A stretch of DNA of 64,000 bases from Atlantibacter sp. RC6 (GCF_014193285.1 NZ_JACHZE010000008.1:62001-126000); one strand, 5' to 3'. Shown: positions 29,577-39,886, numbered from the stretch's first letter. Notes: generated by a model not told the origin, from the sequence alone. Program-made: numbers and translations.

Positions 29577-30052
29577 GGCAGGCTCCGCATTTCAGGGGGT
29601 AGTTGTGGCTTGCGTAATGTAATGGAAAACCTCAACTGGCGTCACGCTCTTTCACAGCACATTTATCTGAATAATTTCAAAATGATGGAATTATTCATCT
29701 GTGTTATAGGTGTGTTGTATTCATGCAACTTTAATATTTGCGTGTTGTAATCAGTATTATTTTGTTAACAAATACCCTCGCAAAACCCCTGCTGAAAGGT
29801 GTCAGCATTGAGAATAATTGATCCAGATCACACATTTTCTACCAAGAAGTGGGTACTCTTGATTACGCCCCAATTGATAACAACATCATATATTAGTGGT
29901 GTTTCAGGTAAGGCTCTTTTAGTAAATCGGTAAATAATAGGTAGTAGCGTTACGTCACATACTGTCTTTACCAAAGCTGTTTCTCGCTGACTATACTGAC
30001 GTGTCGAACAGCTGATTTACTAAAAGAGTTTAACATTATCAGGAGAGCATTT
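29577..30052 (+). promoter_or_regulatory. adhE regulatory region and structured mRNA leader
   Basis: About 480 bases before adhE. TTGATCCAGATCAC (29819-29832) is one base off the FNR consensus. TACCAAG-AA-GTGGGTA (29840-29855) is an imperfect NarL-type 7-2-7 site. The leader has a perfect 15-bp inverted repeat, CTCTTTTAGTAAATC (29914-29928) and GATTTACTAAAAGAG (30014-30028), ending 13 bases before the AGGAGAG ribosome site. E. coli adhE needs RNase III cleavage of its leader for translation, and this stem would suit that control. Confidence 0.65.
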
Positions 30053-32731
30053 ATGGCTGTTACCAACGTCGCTGAACTTAACGCACTCGTCGAGCGCGTG
30101 AAAAAAGCCCAGCGTGAATATGCCAACTTCACTCAAGAGCAAGTAGACAAGATCTTCCGCGCTGCCGCCCTGGCCGCCGCTGATGCTCGAATTCCCCTCG
30201 CGAAACTGGCCGTTGCCGAATCCGGTATGGGTATCGTAGAAGATAAAGTGATTAAAAACCACTTTGCTTCTGAGTATATCTACAACGCCTATAAAGATGA
30301 GAAAACCTGCGGCGTGCTGTCTGAAGACGACACCTTCGGGACCATCACCATCGCCGAGCCGATTGGTATTATTTGCGGTATTGTTCCGACCACCAACCCA
30401 ACCTCTACCGCAATTTTTAAATCCTTAATCAGTCTGAAAACCCGCAACGGGATCATCTTCTCTCCGCACCCGCGTGCCAAAGATGCCACCAACAAAGCGG
30501 CAGACATCGTACTGCAGGCTGCTATCGCAGCAGGCGCCCCGAAAGATCTTATCGGTTGGATCGACCAGCCTTCTGTCGAACTGTCCAACGCCCTGATGCA
30601 TCATCCGGATATCAATATGATCCTGGCGACTGGCGGCCCGGGCATGGTGAAAGCGGCTTACAGCTCCGGTAAACCAGCAATCGGCGTAGGCGCAGGCAAC
30701 ACCCCGGTTGTCATCGACGAAACGGCCGATATCAAGCGTGCGGTCGCTTCTGTGCTGATGTCTAAGACCTTCGACAACGGCGTTATCTGTGCTTCCGAGC
30801 AGTCCGTTGTGGTTGTGGATTCTGTGTATGACGCAGTGCGTGAGCGTTTCGCCACTCACGGCGGCTATATGTTGCAGGGCAGCGAGCTGAAAGCCGTTCA
30901 GGACATCATCCTGAAAAATGGCGCGCTGAACGCCGCTATCGTTGGCCAGCCAGCGGTTAAAATCGCTGAACTGGCAGGCTTCACCGTACCGGCAGACACC
31001 AAAATTCTGATCGGCGAAGTGACTGTTGTTGACGAATCTGAACCTTTTGCCCACGAGAAACTGTCTCCGACTCTGGCAATGTACCGCGCCAAAGATTTTG
31101 ACGACGCGGTAACTAAAGCAGAGAAACTGGTGGAAATGGGTGGTATCGGCCACACCTCTTGCCTGTATACCGACCAGGACAACCAGCCGGAACGCGTTCG
31201 CCTGTTCGGCAACAAAATGAAAACCGCCCGTATTCTGATCAACACCCCGGCTTCTCAGGGTGGTATCGGCGACCTGTACAACTTCAAACTGGCCCCTTCC
31301 CTGACGCTGGGTTGTGGTTCCTGGGGTGGTAACTCCATCTCTGAAAACGTGGGTCCGAAACACCTGATCAACAAGAAAACCGTGGCCAAGCGAGCAGAAA
31401 ACATGTTGTGGCACAAACTTCCGAAATCCATCTACTTCCGCCGCGGCTCTCTGCCTATCGCGCTGGATGAAGTGATTACTGACGGCCACAAACGTGCGCT
31501 TATCGTGACCGACCGTTTCCTGTTCAACAACGGCTATGCTGACCAGATCACCTCTGTTCTGAAAGCTGCGGGCGTTGAAGTGGAAGTGTTCTTTGAAGTA
31601 GAAGCTGACCCGACGCTGTCTGTCGTGCGTAAAGGCGCAGAGCTGGCGAACTCCTTCAAACCCGACGTGATTATCGCGCTGGGCGGTGGTTCCCCGATGG
31701 ATGCCGCGAAAATCATGTGGGTAATGTACGAGCACCCGGAAACCCACTTCGAAGAACTGGCGCTGCGCTTTATGGATATCCGTAAACGTATCTACAAGTT
31801 CCCGAAAATGGGCGTGAAAGCGAAGATGATCGCCGTCACCACCACTTCCGGTACCGGTTCTGAAGTCACCCCGTTCGCGGTAGTGACCGACGATGCGACG
31901 GGTCAGAAATATCCGCTGGCAGACTACGCGCTGACCCCGGATATGGCTATTGTCGATGCCAACCTGGTAATGGACATGCCGAAATCCCTGTGCGCCTTTG
32001 GCGGCCTGGATGCGGTAACTCACGCTCTGGAAGCTTACGTGTCTGTACTGGCGAGCGAATTCTCTGACGGCCAGGCGCTGCAAGCCCTGAAACTGCTCAA
32101 AGAAAACCTGCCGGCGTCTTACCATGAAGGGTCTAAAAACCCGGTAGCGCGTGAGCGTGTCCACAGTGCTGCAACCATCGCGGGTATTGCGTTTGCTAAC
32201 GCCTTCCTGGGTGTTTGCCACTCTATGGCGCACAAACTGGGTTCTCAGTTCCATATTCCGCACGGTCTGGCAAACGCCCTGCTGATTTGTAACGTAATCC
32301 GCTATAACGCCAACGACAACCCGACCAAGCAGACGGCATTCAGCCAGTACGACCGTCCGCAGGCGCGTCGCCGTTACGCAGAAATCGCGGACCACTTAGG
32401 TCTGAGCGCGCCGGGCGACCGTACCGCTGCGAAAATCGAGAAACTGCTGGCCTGGCTGGAAAGCGTTAAAGCTGAACTGGGTATTCCGAAATCAATTCGT
32501 GAAGCCGGCGTTCAGGAAGCTGACTTCCTGGCCCACGTAGATAAACTGTCTGAAGATGCATTCGATGACCAGTGCACCGGCGCGAACCCGCGTTATCCGC
32601 TGATCTCCGAACTGAAACAGATTCTGATGGATACCTTCTACGGTCGTGAATTCTCAGAAGGTGGCGTTGCGAAGAAAGAAGTCGTCGTCGCACCGGTGAA
32701 AGCTGAGAAAAAAGCGAAAAAATCTGCCTGA
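30053..32731 (+). CDS. adhE: Bifunctional aldehyde/alcohol dehydrogenase AdhE
   Basis: Reduces acetyl-CoA to acetaldehyde and then to ethanol in mixed-acid fermentation, regenerating NAD; also known as a pyruvate-formate-lyase deactivase. Length 892 residues. The N-terminal aldehyde dehydrogenase half has catalytic Cys246 in DNGVICASEQ. The C-terminal iron-dependent alcohol dehydrogenase half (from about 450) has the NAD motif GGGSPMDAAK and iron ligands in GGLDAVTHALE and CHSMAHKLGSQFHIPHG. The Lys-rich tail is family-typical. Codon choice is strongly biased, as expected for a highly expressed gene. Forms spirosomes in E. coli. Confidence 0.97.
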   Translation: MAVTNVAELNALVERVKKAQREYANFTQEQVDKIFRAAALAAADARIPLAKLAVAESGMGIVEDKVIKNHFASEYIYNAYKDEKTCGVLSEDDTFGTITIAEPIGIICGIVPTTNPTSTAIFKSLISLKTRNGIIFSPHPRAKDATNKAADIVLQAAIAAGAPKDLIGWIDQPSVELSNALMHHPDINMILATGGPGMVKAAYSSGKPAIGVGAGNTPVVIDETADIKRAVASVLMSKTFDNGVICASEQSVVVVDSVYDAVRERFATHGGYMLQGSELKAVQDIILKNGALNAAIVGQPAVKIAELAGFTVPADTKILIGEVTVVDESEPFAHEKLSPTLAMYRAKDFDDAVTKAEKLVEMGGIGHTSCLYTDQDNQPERVRLFGNKMKTARILINTPASQGGIGDLYNFKLAPSLTLGCGSWGGNSISENVGPKHLINKKTVAKRAENMLWHKLPKSIYFRRGSLPIALDEVITDGHKRALIVTDRFLFNNGYADQITSVLKAAGVEVEVFFEVEADPTLSVVRKGAELANSFKPDVIIALGGGSPMDAAKIMWVMYEHPETHFEELALRFMDIRKRIYKFPKMGVKAKMIAVTTTSGTGSEVTPFAVVTDDATGQKYPLADYALTPDMAIVDANLVMDMPKSLCAFGGLDAVTHALEAYVSVLASEFSDGQALQALKLLKENLPASYHEGSKNPVARERVHSAATIAGIAFANAFLGVCHSMAHKLGSQFHIPHGLANALLICNVIRYNANDNPTKQTAFSQYDRPQARRRYAEIADHLGLSAPGDRTAAKIEKLLAWLESVKAELGIPKSIREAGVQEADFLAHVDKLSEDAFDDQCTGANPRYPLISELKQILMDTFYGREFSEGGVAKKEVVVAPVKAEKKAKKSA

Positions 32732-32748
32732 TACTTAACCGGCAATAA

Positions 32749-32778
32749 TAAAAACCCGCCTTAATGGCGGGTTTTTTT
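32749..32778 (+). terminator. adhE terminator
   Basis: A 10-bp stem, AAAACCCGCC (32751-32760) and GGCGGGTTTT (32766-32775), loop TTAAT, running into seven T. Confidence 0.9.
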
Positions 32779-32810
32779 AGTCCTTCTAATAACCTTAACG
32801 ACGGATGGGG

Positions 32811-33416
32811 TTACTTATTCTGGATCTCTTTCAGGGAGCCTGTCGCCAGGGCGATTTTATAATGCTTACGGCACACCGAGACATAACGCTCATTGCCCCC
32901 TATTACCACCTGTTCGCCTTCGTTATAGGGCCTGCCATGTTGGTCTAAACGCAACACCATGCTGGCCTTACGGCCGCAATAGCAAATGGTTTTCAGCTCG
33001 ACCAGTTTATCCGACCAGGCCAGCAAATATTGGCTACCGCTAAATAATTCCCCACGGAAATCAGTGCGTAATCCATAACAGAGTACGGGGATATCCAGAT
33101 TATCTACCACTTCAGAAAGCGCATACACCTGCTCACGGGTCAGAAACTGGCTTTCGTCCACCAGAACGCAGTGAATCGCTTCACGCTGATGCTCAGCGTG
33201 AATATCGGTGTACAAGTCAGTGTTGGGATTAAATAGCCGTGATGGCGATGAGAGGCCGATACGCGACGTCACCTTGCCGGTACCGAAGCGGTCATCAATC
33301 TCAGCGGTATAGACCAGCGTTCTCATCCCTCTTTCCTGGTAATTCCACGAAGATTGAAGTAGCGCGGTGGACTTACCTGCATTCATTGCCGAGTAGTAAA
33401 AATATAGTTGCGCCAT
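32811..33416 (-). CDS. tdk: Thymidine kinase
   Basis: Phosphorylates thymidine to dTMP in nucleoside salvage (type II thymidine kinase). ATP P-loop [10 protein letters not shown] near residues 10-19, the catalytic carboxylate in VLVDESQF, and zinc-binding Cys motifs (CYCGRKAS and a late C-x-x-H) are present. I start at ATG 33416 (MAQLYFYYS, 201 residues); upstream ATGs at 33440 and 33425 add residues absent in E. coli Tdk. The C-terminus is about four residues shorter than in E. coli. Confidence 0.95.
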   Translation of the reverse strand: MAQLYFYYSAMNAGKSTALLQSSWNYQERGMRTLVYTAEIDDRFGTGKVTSRIGLSSPSRLFNPNTDLYTDIHAEHQREAIHCVLVDESQFLTREQVYALSEVVDNLDIPVLCYGLRTDFRGELFSGSQYLLAWSDKLVELKTICYCGRKASMVLRLDQHGRPYNEGEQVVIGGNERYVSVCRKHYKIALATGSLKEIQNK

Positions 33417-33904
33417 TCGCCGCATCACTCCGTTCGTCATGTAATTTTCTTAGGCGCGATTGTACCATATTCTTCTGGGCAGGCAGCGCTGAGGCATCCA
33501 TGCATGGGGGTTTCTGCTACACCCGCATCGTCATTATATATAAAAATTGGCGTTTAATTTTTGTGCGAGAGGTTCGGGTCGATTATCGTAAGCTCAGCGT
33601 AAGCCACAGAAATAACAGTATTTTTCAAATAATCCGTCTTCATTAAACGCATCGCTAAATGTATATATAAAGGTAGGATTTTTCCCTCAGTATGGACTCC
33701 ATAATACATTAGGATGATATTAATACGGGCCCGCAATATCGCCCTGCTCAGGCCGCGAGTTTAGTTATCCAATACGCAATATTTTGTCTGAAATTTACCT
33801 TACTCCCGCTTTTTTTGTGCGGTTGTTCAAGAAAAATGCTCAAGATAATATTTAGGAACGCTAACATATATTCTGTAATTTTGAATTCCTTACATTTCGC
33901 CCTA
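33417..33904. other. tdk-hns divergent intergenic region
   Basis: About 490 bases, AT-rich, with several A/T tracts, including TATATATAA (33535-33543), that suggest intrinsic curvature; H-NS autorepression through curved DNA upstream of hns is known. A 10-bp palindrome CCATGCATGG is near 33500. No gene is supported here. Confidence 0.5.
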
Positions 33905-33933
33905 TTGCGAAAATTAATTTAAGGCTCTATTAT
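33905..33933 (+). promoter_or_regulatory. hns promoter
   Basis: TTGCGA (-35, 33905-33910) and TATTAT (-10, 33928-33933) are 17 bases apart; the spacer TTAATTTAAGGCTC and the following leader closely resemble the E. coli hns promoter. Confidence 0.85.
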
Positions 33934-33975
33934 TAGCTCAACAAACCCCCCCAATATAAGTTTGAGATTACTACA

Positions 33976-34389
33976 ATGAGCGAAGCACTTAAAATTCTGA
34001 ACAACATCCGTACTCTTCGTGCGCAGGCAAGAGAATGCACCCTCGAAACGCTTGAGGAAATGCTGGAGAAATTAGAAGTTGTTGTATCTGAGCGCCGCGA
34101 AGAAGAAAGCGCAGCTGCTGCTGAAATCGAAGAACGCACTCGTAAATTACAGCAGTATCGCGAAATGCTGATTGCTGACGGTATTGACCCGAATGAATTA
34201 CTGAACAGCATGGCGGCGGTTAAAACTGGCGCTAAAGCAAAGCGTGCTGCTCGCCCGGCTAAATATAGCTATATTGATGAAAACGGCGAAAGCAAAACCT
34301 GGACTGGCCAGGGCCGCACACCGGCAGTGATCAAAAAAGCTATCGAAGAGCAAGGCAAACAGCTCGACGATTTCTTGATCAACGAGTAA
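33976..34389 (+). CDS. hns: Nucleoid-associated silencer H-NS
   Basis: Binds curved AT-rich DNA, compacts the nucleoid and silences foreign genes. The 137-residue protein has the helical dimerisation and oligomerisation domain (1-80), a flexible linker (about 81-93), and the DNA-binding domain with the AT-hook-like QGR motif in [11 protein letters not shown]. It is essentially the E. coli protein. Divergent from tdk, followed by a strong terminator. Confidence 0.97.
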   Translation: MSEALKILNNIRTLRAQARECTLETLEEMLEKLEVVVSERREEESAAAAEIEERTRKLQQYREMLIADGIDPNELLNSMAAVKTGAKAKRAARPAKYSYIDENGESKTWTGQGRTPAVIKKAIEEQGKQLDDFLINE

Positions 34390-34408
34390 GTTTTCAACGC
34401 TCAGTAAA

Positions 34409-34439
34409 AAATCCCGCTCTGGCGGGATTTTTATTTTTT
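34409..34439. terminator. hns terminator
   Basis: A 9-bp stem, AAATCCCGC (34409-34417) and GCGGGATTT (34422-34430), loop TCTG, followed by TTATTTTTTA. It lies between convergent hns and uge and may act on both strands. Confidence 0.88.
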
Positions 34440-34454
34440 ATTCACTGACAGTCA

Positions 34455-35468
34455 TTAATTAGCGATAGCGTAGAATTTTTTATACCAGTCAACAAATTGC
34501 TGAACGCCTTCCTCGACCGAGGTATGCGGTTTAAAGCCAATAACCTCATATAACGCCTGTGTATCCGCGCTGGTGGCCAGTACGTCCCCAGGCTGCATCG
34601 GTAGCATATTCTTAATCGCTTCTTTACCAAGGGCTTTTTCAAGCGCCGAGATATAATCCATCAGAGCCACCGGCGAACTATTACCGATATTGTAGACACG
34701 ATATGGCGCAGAGCTGGTTGCTGGCGATCCTTCTTCCACCGTCCATTCAGAATCTGGCTCAGGTATAACATCCTGCAAACGAACAATTGCCTCGGCGATA
34801 TCGTCTATATAAGTAAAGTCGCGGCGCATCTGTCCATGGTTATAAACATCGATACTTTTGCCTTCAATGATGGCCTGAGTAAATTTAAACAGCGCCATAT
34901 CAGGACGCCCCCACGGCCCGTAAACGGTAAAAAAGCGTAGCCCTGTTGTGGGTAATCCATAGAGATGAGAATAGGTGTGCGACATTAATTCATTAGCTTT
35001 TTTTGTCGCTGCGTAGAAAGATACCGGATGATCGACTGAATCTTGCGTGGAAAAAGGCATTTTACGGTTCAGGCCATAAACGGAGCTGGAAGAAGCGTAT
35101 AATAAATGCTCAATTTTATTGTGGCGGCACCCTTCAAGGACATTTAAATGGCCTGTCAGGTTAGCCTCCGCATACGCATGGGGGTTTTCCAGCGAATATC
35201 TCACCCCGGCCTGAGCCGCAAGATGAATCACGCGCTGAAAGTGTTCTGTTGAAAATAACGTCGCCATGGCTTCACGATCGGCGAGGTCTATTTTGTCAAA
35301 GCGAAAGGCGGAATGCTTTTTGAGAAGATCGAGGCGGGCAAGTTTGAGATTAACGTCGTAGTAGTCATTCAGGTTATCGATTCCGATAACCTGGTGACCG
35401 GCAGCAAGCAGACGCTCACTTACATGAAAACCGATAAAGCCTGCTGCGCCGGTAACCAGAAATTTCAT
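34455..35468 (-). CDS. uge: UDP-glucuronate 4-epimerase family protein
   Basis: Extended SDR epimerase, 337 residues, most like enzymes that interconvert UDP-glucuronate and UDP-galacturonate (Uge in Klebsiella, needed there for LPS core and capsule). The NAD motif GAAGFIG is at 7-13, the catalytic SSSSVYG and Y-x-x-x-K (YAATKKA) motifs are present, and [14 protein letters not shown] matches the substrate loop. It is 11 bases downstream of ugd, which makes its likely substrate. The gene is visibly richer in A/T than galU and ugd, hinting at separate origin. A dTDP-glucose or other UDP-sugar substrate is less likely. Confidence 0.85.
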   Translation of the reverse strand: MKFLVTGAAGFIGFHVSERLLAAGHQVIGIDNLNDYYDVNLKLARLDLLKKHSAFRFDKIDLADREAMATLFSTEHFQRVIHLAAQAGVRYSLENPHAYAEANLTGHLNVLEGCRHNKIEHLLYASSSSVYGLNRKMPFSTQDSVDHPVSFYAATKKANELMSHTYSHLYGLPTTGLRFFTVYGPWGRPDMALFKFTQAIIEGKSIDVYNHGQMRRDFTYIDDIAEAIVRLQDVIPEPDSEWTVEEGSPATSSAPYRVYNIGNSSPVALMDYISALEKALGKEAIKNMLPMQPGDVLATSADTQALYEVIGFKPHTSVEEGVQQFVDWYKKFYAIAN

Positions 35469-35479
35469 ATCACCCTCAT

Positions 35480-36823
35480 TTACTCTGCAATATTAATAGA
35501 TGCTCCACGGCCAATTGCATAATAAACAAAGCCGCGCTTGTCGAGCCTGACGGGATCATACAGATTACGGCCATCAAAGATAACTGGTTGTTTCAGTGAT
35601 TTTTTAATGGCATCGAAGTCGGGCGCACGGAAAGCCTGCCATTCGGTACAAATCACCAGCGCATCTGCGCCCTGCATCGCCGCTTCTTTGGTGCCCATCA
35701 GGCGTAAATCCGCGCGATGGCCATAAATCCGCTGCGTCTCATCCATCGCTTCCGGGTCGAAAGCCTGAACGACCGCACCGCGCTTCCAGAGTTCTTCCAT
35801 CAGCACACGGCTGGAGGCTTCACGCATATCATCGGTGTTGGGCTTAAACGACAGTCCCCACAGCGCGAAAGTTTTACCCTGAAGATCTTCACCGAAATGA
35901 CGAGTGATGAACTCAGGGAGTTTCATCTTTTGATCTTCATTGACCTCTTCCACCGCTTTCAGGATGCGCGGCACATAGCCGATTTGCTCAGCGGTGCGGA
36001 TCAGCGCCTGAACGTCTTTCGGGAAGCAGGAACCGCCGTAGCCGCAGCCAGGGTAGATAAAGTGGTAGCCGATACGTGAGTCGGAACCGATGCCCTGACG
36101 CACTTTTTCGATATCGGCACCCAGACGCTCCGCCAGGTTGGAGATCTCGTTCATAAAGCTGATTTTGGTCGCCAGCATGCAGTTTGCGGCATACTTGGTC
36201 AGCTCTGCGCTACGGATATCCATTAAAATCAGGCGGTCATGGTTGCGGTTAAACGGCTCGTACAGTTCACGCAGCAGATCGACCACATCATTATTATCAG
36301 TACCAATGACGATGCGCTCAGGACGCATGCAGTCCGATACCGCCGCGCCTTCTTTCAGGAACTCGGGATTCGACACCACATCAAAACTCAGATCGCTGCC
36401 GCGCGCGCGAAGCGTCTCAGCCATAACCTTGCGGACTTTATCCGCAGTGCCAACCGGCACCGTGGATTTATCCAGCACGACTTTATGGTCCGTCATATGT
36501 TCGGCGATAGTGCGTGCCACGGCGGTCACATATTTCAGATCGGCAGAGCCGTCTTCATCTGGCGGCGTGCCCACGGCGATAAACTGCATCACGCCGTGAT
36601 CGACGCCCTCTTTCGCATCGGTGCTGAAGTGAAGGCGTCCTTCTTCATAATTTTTCTTTACCAGCGGCGTCAGGCCCGGCTCAAAAATCGGGATGATCCC
36701 CTGCTTGAGGTTCTCGACTTTCTGGGCGTCAACATCAATACACATGACATCGTGACCGACTTCCGCCAGCACGGCGGCCTGTACCAGACCGACATAGCCA
36801 ATACCAAATACGGTTACTTTCAT
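35480..36823 (-). CDS. ugd: UDP-glucose 6-dehydrogenase
   Basis: Oxidises UDP-glucose to UDP-glucuronate with two NAD. The Rossmann motif GIGYVGL is at residues 7-13, the catalytic cysteine lies in [14 protein letters not shown], and the C-terminal UDP-binding domain has [16 protein letters not shown]. At 447 residues it is the long form, unlike the 388-residue Ugd of the E. coli capsule region, so it is a different lineage. It is 23 bases after galU and 11 bases before uge, giving a pathway-ordered operon. Confidence 0.93.
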   Translation of the reverse strand: MKVTVFGIGYVGLVQAAVLAEVGHDVMCIDVDAQKVENLKQGIIPIFEPGLTPLVKKNYEEGRLHFSTDAKEGVDHGVMQFIAVGTPPDEDGSADLKYVTAVARTIAEHMTDHKVVLDKSTVPVGTADKVRKVMAETLRARGSDLSFDVVSNPEFLKEGAAVSDCMRPERIVIGTDNNDVVDLLRELYEPFNRNHDRLILMDIRSAELTKYAANCMLATKISFMNEISNLAERLGADIEKVRQGIGSDSRIGYHFIYPGCGYGGSCFPKDVQALIRTAEQIGYVPRILKAVEEVNEDQKMKLPEFITRHFGEDLQGKTFALWGLSFKPNTDDMREASSRVLMEELWKRGAVVQAFDPEAMDETQRIYGHRADLRLMGTKEAAMQGADALVICTEWQAFRAPDFDAIKKSLKQPVIFDGRNLYDPVRLDKRGFVYYAIGRGASINIAE

Positions 36824-36846
36824 TGCATTATCCTGCGGTGAGAAGC

Positions 36847-37755
36847 TTATTTCTTAACGCCGACCGCGCCTTCAAGCCAGGTTTTAAATTCCTCGCCCAG
36901 GGTGTTGTGACGAATACCGTATTCGACAAACGCCTGCATATAGCCGAGTTTGTTGCCGCAATCGTGGCTCTTGCCTTTCATGTGGTAGGCTTCAACGGTT
37001 TCTTTATCCATCAGCATCGCAATCGAGTCGGTCAGCTGGATTTCATCGCCTGCTCCCGGAGGGGTTTTCGCCAGCAGCGGCCAAATATCCGCGCCCAGCA
37101 CGTAACGGCCAACGACCGCCAGATTAGACGGCGCCACGTTCGCTTTAGGCTTCTCTACGATACCAACCATCGGTACGCTGTCGCCCGGATTCAGCTCAAC
37201 GCCTTTGCAGTCCACCACGCCGTATGCGGTGACGTCTTCAACTGGCTCAACCATGATTTGGCTATGGCCGGTTTCATCGAAGCGCTGGATCATTTCCGCC
37301 AGGTTGTCCTGGGAGAGATCGGATTCAAATTCATCGAGGATAACGTCCGGCAGGATCACCGCTACCGGCTCGTCGCCGACTACCGGATGGGCGCACATCA
37401 CCGCGTGGCCCAGACCTTTAGCCAGACCCTGACGCACCTGCATAATGGTGACGTGCGGCGGGCAGATAGATTGCACTTCTGCCAGCAGCTGGCGCTTAAC
37501 GCGTTTTTCCAGCATCGCTTCCAGTTCGAAACTGGTATCGAAATGGTTTTCGATGGAGTTTTTAGAGGAATGGGTCACCAGCACAATCTCGGTGATACCC
37601 GCTGCGATACATTCGTTAACTACATATTGAATCAGGGGCTTATCTACCAAAGGCAGCATTTCTTTTGGGATCGCCTTTGTTGCAGGCAGCATGCGAGTCC
37701 CCAGACCCGCAACCGGAATTACTGCTTTTTTCACTTTGGAATTAATGGCAGCCAT
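36847..37755 (-). CDS. galU: UTP-glucose-1-phosphate uridylyltransferase
   Basis: Makes UDP-glucose from glucose-1-phosphate and UTP, supplying LPS, trehalose and capsule synthesis and the downstream Ugd. The nucleotidyltransferase motif [20 protein letters not shown] is near the N-terminus. Start ATG 37755 with AGGAGA upstream gives 302 residues, the E. coli length. It is the first gene of a galU-ugd-uge unit; in E. coli galU is next to hns without the other two. Confidence 0.96.
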   Translation of the reverse strand: MAAINSKVKKAVIPVAGLGTRMLPATKAIPKEMLPLVDKPLIQYVVNECIAAGITEIVLVTHSSKNSIENHFDTSFELEAMLEKRVKRQLLAEVQSICPPHVTIMQVRQGLAKGLGHAVMCAHPVVGDEPVAVILPDVILDEFESDLSQDNLAEMIQRFDETGHSQIMVEPVEDVTAYGVVDCKGVELNPGDSVPMVGIVEKPKANVAPSNLAVVGRYVLGADIWPLLAKTPPGAGDEIQLTDSIAMLMDKETVEAYHMKGKSHDCGNKLGYMQAFVEYGIRHNTLGEEFKTWLEGAVGVKK

Positions 37756-37955
37756 GTAAATTTCTCCTGAACCGTTCAAGTTTTATACTTGTTCGTCAAT
37801 TAAATATCGCGTTCGAGTATATCAGCATAAAAACGTCATAGGGGCTGAACACGCCGAAGCGCGGCAAATTCGGACTAATATGAAGAAGTTGCCGCGATAT
37901 TAGCACCTCGCTCATCGCGGCAGGAAAAGCATTCTGACATTTTTAAATCAAACGG

Positions 37956-38969
37956 TTATTCCGCAGACAGCATCAAACGTAAACGGCCGCCCGCCCCCCA
38001 AATCTGGCATTGCCATGCTTCGCACGGCTGGCTAATTTGATTTAAATAAGTATTGCCTAAGGTGCCTAAAGGAACACCGTTGCTGAGTTGAATTTGTTGC
38101 TCACCGGTATTAAGCGTTGCGTTAAGACCCGCTGAGACTAATATCAGATTTTTTAATCCGCTGTGGTAGTAACCGACTAATAAAGGAAACTGGCCGGTTA
38201 AATTCGCCTGACGCAACAACTGATTAACTTGTTTGAGCAAATGCCCCAGTTCCGGCAAGCGCTGTTTCTGGCGCGAGAGCTGCTCCTGTAATAGCCCGTT
38301 GAACAGCGCGCGTAATAATAATGCCGCCAGTACGCCGTTATTTCCCGCGCGGGTCACATCAAGGCAATAAAACGCCAGGTCGCGATCGGAAAGCGGCGCG
38401 ATATCGAGCACCATACCGGGTTCATTAGCGGACACCAGTTGACGGTAATTGACCCGGCAGTGGGAGATCACCTGCTGCACCGGCGGCTGCAACTCCTGAA
38501 GCAGCGTCGCCGCCGCCTGAGGATTGCTGACCAGCGCGTCCCAGTCCTGGAACAGGCGTTCTTCTTCTTCGACGCGGGAGTTAAACATCGCAGGATACAG
38601 GCAGGAAAAGACCGTTTCACGCAGCCGGTTTAAATCTTTCACCGGTTTTAAAATCACATCCTGGACGCCGAGGCGCAGCGCTTTGGCGATATCGGACATA
38701 TTTTCGGTGGCGGATATCACCAGAATCGGCAGCTGATGGCCTTCATTACGCACATGCTCCACCAGCTTCAACCCGTTCATACGCGGCATAGCGAGATCGC
38801 AAATCAGCAGGTCAGGCACCGCCTCACTCATTTTTTCCAGGGCTTCGACACCATCGACGGCAACGGTGGTTATCGCGCCCAGGGAAGCCAACCAGGAGTC
38901 CAGTAACGAGCGGAATACCGGCTCGTCTTCAACAATGAGGATCTTTTTTCCGGACAAGGGCTGGGTCAT
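37956..38969 (-). CDS. rssB: Response regulator RssB, RpoS adaptor
   Basis: Delivers the stationary-phase sigma factor RpoS to ClpXP for degradation. The 337-residue protein has a receiver domain (about 9-125) with phosphoacceptor Asp58 in LLICDLAMPRMNG and a C-terminal PP2C-like pseudophosphatase domain. Its ATG overlaps by 4 bases the stop of an upstream small ORF, and its ribosome site GAGGTG lies inside that ORF. E. coli rssB has rssA upstream instead; rssA is absent here. Confidence 0.95.
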   Translation of the reverse strand: MTQPLSGKKILIVEDEPVFRSLLDSWLASLGAITTVAVDGVEALEKMSEAVPDLLICDLAMPRMNGLKLVEHVRNEGHQLPILVISATENMSDIAKALRLGVQDVILKPVKDLNRLRETVFSCLYPAMFNSRVEEEERLFQDWDALVSNPQAAATLLQELQPPVQQVISHCRVNYRQLVSANEPGMVLDIAPLSDRDLAFYCLDVTRAGNNGVLAALLLRALFNGLLQEQLSRQKQRLPELGHLLKQVNQLLRQANLTGQFPLLVGYYHSGLKNLILVSAGLNATLNTGEQQIQLSNGVPLGTLGNTYLNQISQPCEAWQCQIWGAGGRLRLMLSAE

Positions 38970-39262
38970 GCGATCACCTCTGACTGACGATAATTAAATA
39001 GTGGCATGTCTGAGCCGCTATCGCCTGTCAGAATATCCTGAAGAAGTGAACGAAACGCCTGGTAAAACCGCGTGGAGGCAAGCGCCTGCACGAGATTTGA
39101 ACGATGACGAGCGTTGAGATCGTCGGAATGCGGTTCGCCAGATTGGCGTGCCGCCTGTGTGAGCGTTGGCTCTGTCTCTGATAACAATGTGTTTCGTAAA
39201 ACAGTTAATGCATCAATCGAGTCCACTCTTCTGGCGCGAGCCAGTCCACTGAATATCACTCT
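38966..39262 (-). CDS. Unrecognised protein coupled to rssB
   Basis: A 98-residue open frame that I do not recognise (MRVIFSGLARARRVDSIDAL at the start). No signal peptide or membrane segment is visible; it is soluble and polar with a helical middle (SNLVQALASTRFYQAFRSLL). Rare codons (AGA three times, ATA, CTA, several TTA) and lower GC set it apart from rssB. It ends in an ATGA overlap with rssB, the best argument for reality. It occupies the place of E. coli rssA, to which it has no similarity. A GTG start at 39295 would add 11 residues. Confidence 0.5.
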   Translation of the reverse strand, partial: RVIFSGLARARRVDSIDALTVLRNTLLSETEPTLTQAARQSGEPHSDDLNARHRSNLVQALASTRFYQAFRSLLQDILTGDSGSDMPLFNYRQSEVIA

Positions 39263-39378
39263 CATTTCGTCTCGATTGCTCCCCCGGTTCTTCACAGCAT
39301 GGCATCAATGCTGCCAGTCAGTTAACATAGAGCCGCCTGGCGATGTACGCCGTTTATTTTTATTCAAGGAGCCACGCT

Positions 39379-39837
39379 TTGTCGCAGCTTTGTCCTTGTG
39401 GCAGCGCTCTGGAGTATAGCCTATGTTGCGCGCCTTATATTAGTGCAAACGTGGCGGCACCGACTCCAGCGCGGCTTATGCGGTCTCGTTATTGTGCTTT
39501 TGTGACGAAGAACGCGGATTATCTGATTAAAACTTGGCATCCCTCCGTCCAGGCTGCGACGTTCCGCGCCGATATTGAGGCCGGGTTCGCCGGTACGCAG
39601 TGGCTGGGGCTGACCGTTTTTGAAGAAGCGGCGGGCCGAAGCGAAAACGAAGGCTTCGTCAGCTTTGTGGCGCGCTACTGTGAAAACCAGCGTAATGGCG
39701 CAATTATCGAGCGCTCACGTTTCTTGTTCGAAAACGGACATTGGTATTATATAGACGGACAGCGCCCGGAATTTGGACGTAACGATCCTTGCCCTTGCGG
39801 GTCAGGTAAAAAATTTAAAAAGTGTTGCGGGCAATAA
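39379..39837 (+). CDS. ychJ: YchJ, SEC-C motif protein (UPF0225)
   Basis: A 152-residue protein with cysteine-rich zinc motifs at both ends: [13 protein letters not shown] near the N-terminus and the SEC-C motif [13 protein letters not shown] at the C-terminus. Function unknown; SEC-C motifs in SecA bind SecB. I choose TTG 39379 because AAGGAG lies 7 bases upstream and it yields (M)SQLCPCGS and exactly the E. coli length; the ATG at 39343 would add 12 unrelated residues. Confidence 0.92.
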   Translation: MSQLCPCGSALEYSLCCAPYISANVAAPTPARLMRSRYCAFVTKNADYLIKTWHPSVQAATFRADIEAGFAGTQWLGLTVFEEAAGRSENEGFVSFVARYCENQRNGAIIERSRFLFENGHWYYIDGQRPEFGRNDPCPCGSGKKFKKCCGQ

Positions 39838-39886
39838 GGCCTTAACAGCACTCGATAAGCAGACACTCAACAGGATTTTCCCGGTA

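Noticed and set aside
30425-32395. 656-codon frame antisense to adhE
   Set aside because: A long shadow frame produced by the strong codon bias of adhE; sequence is rich in Arg, His, Val and Phe without motifs.
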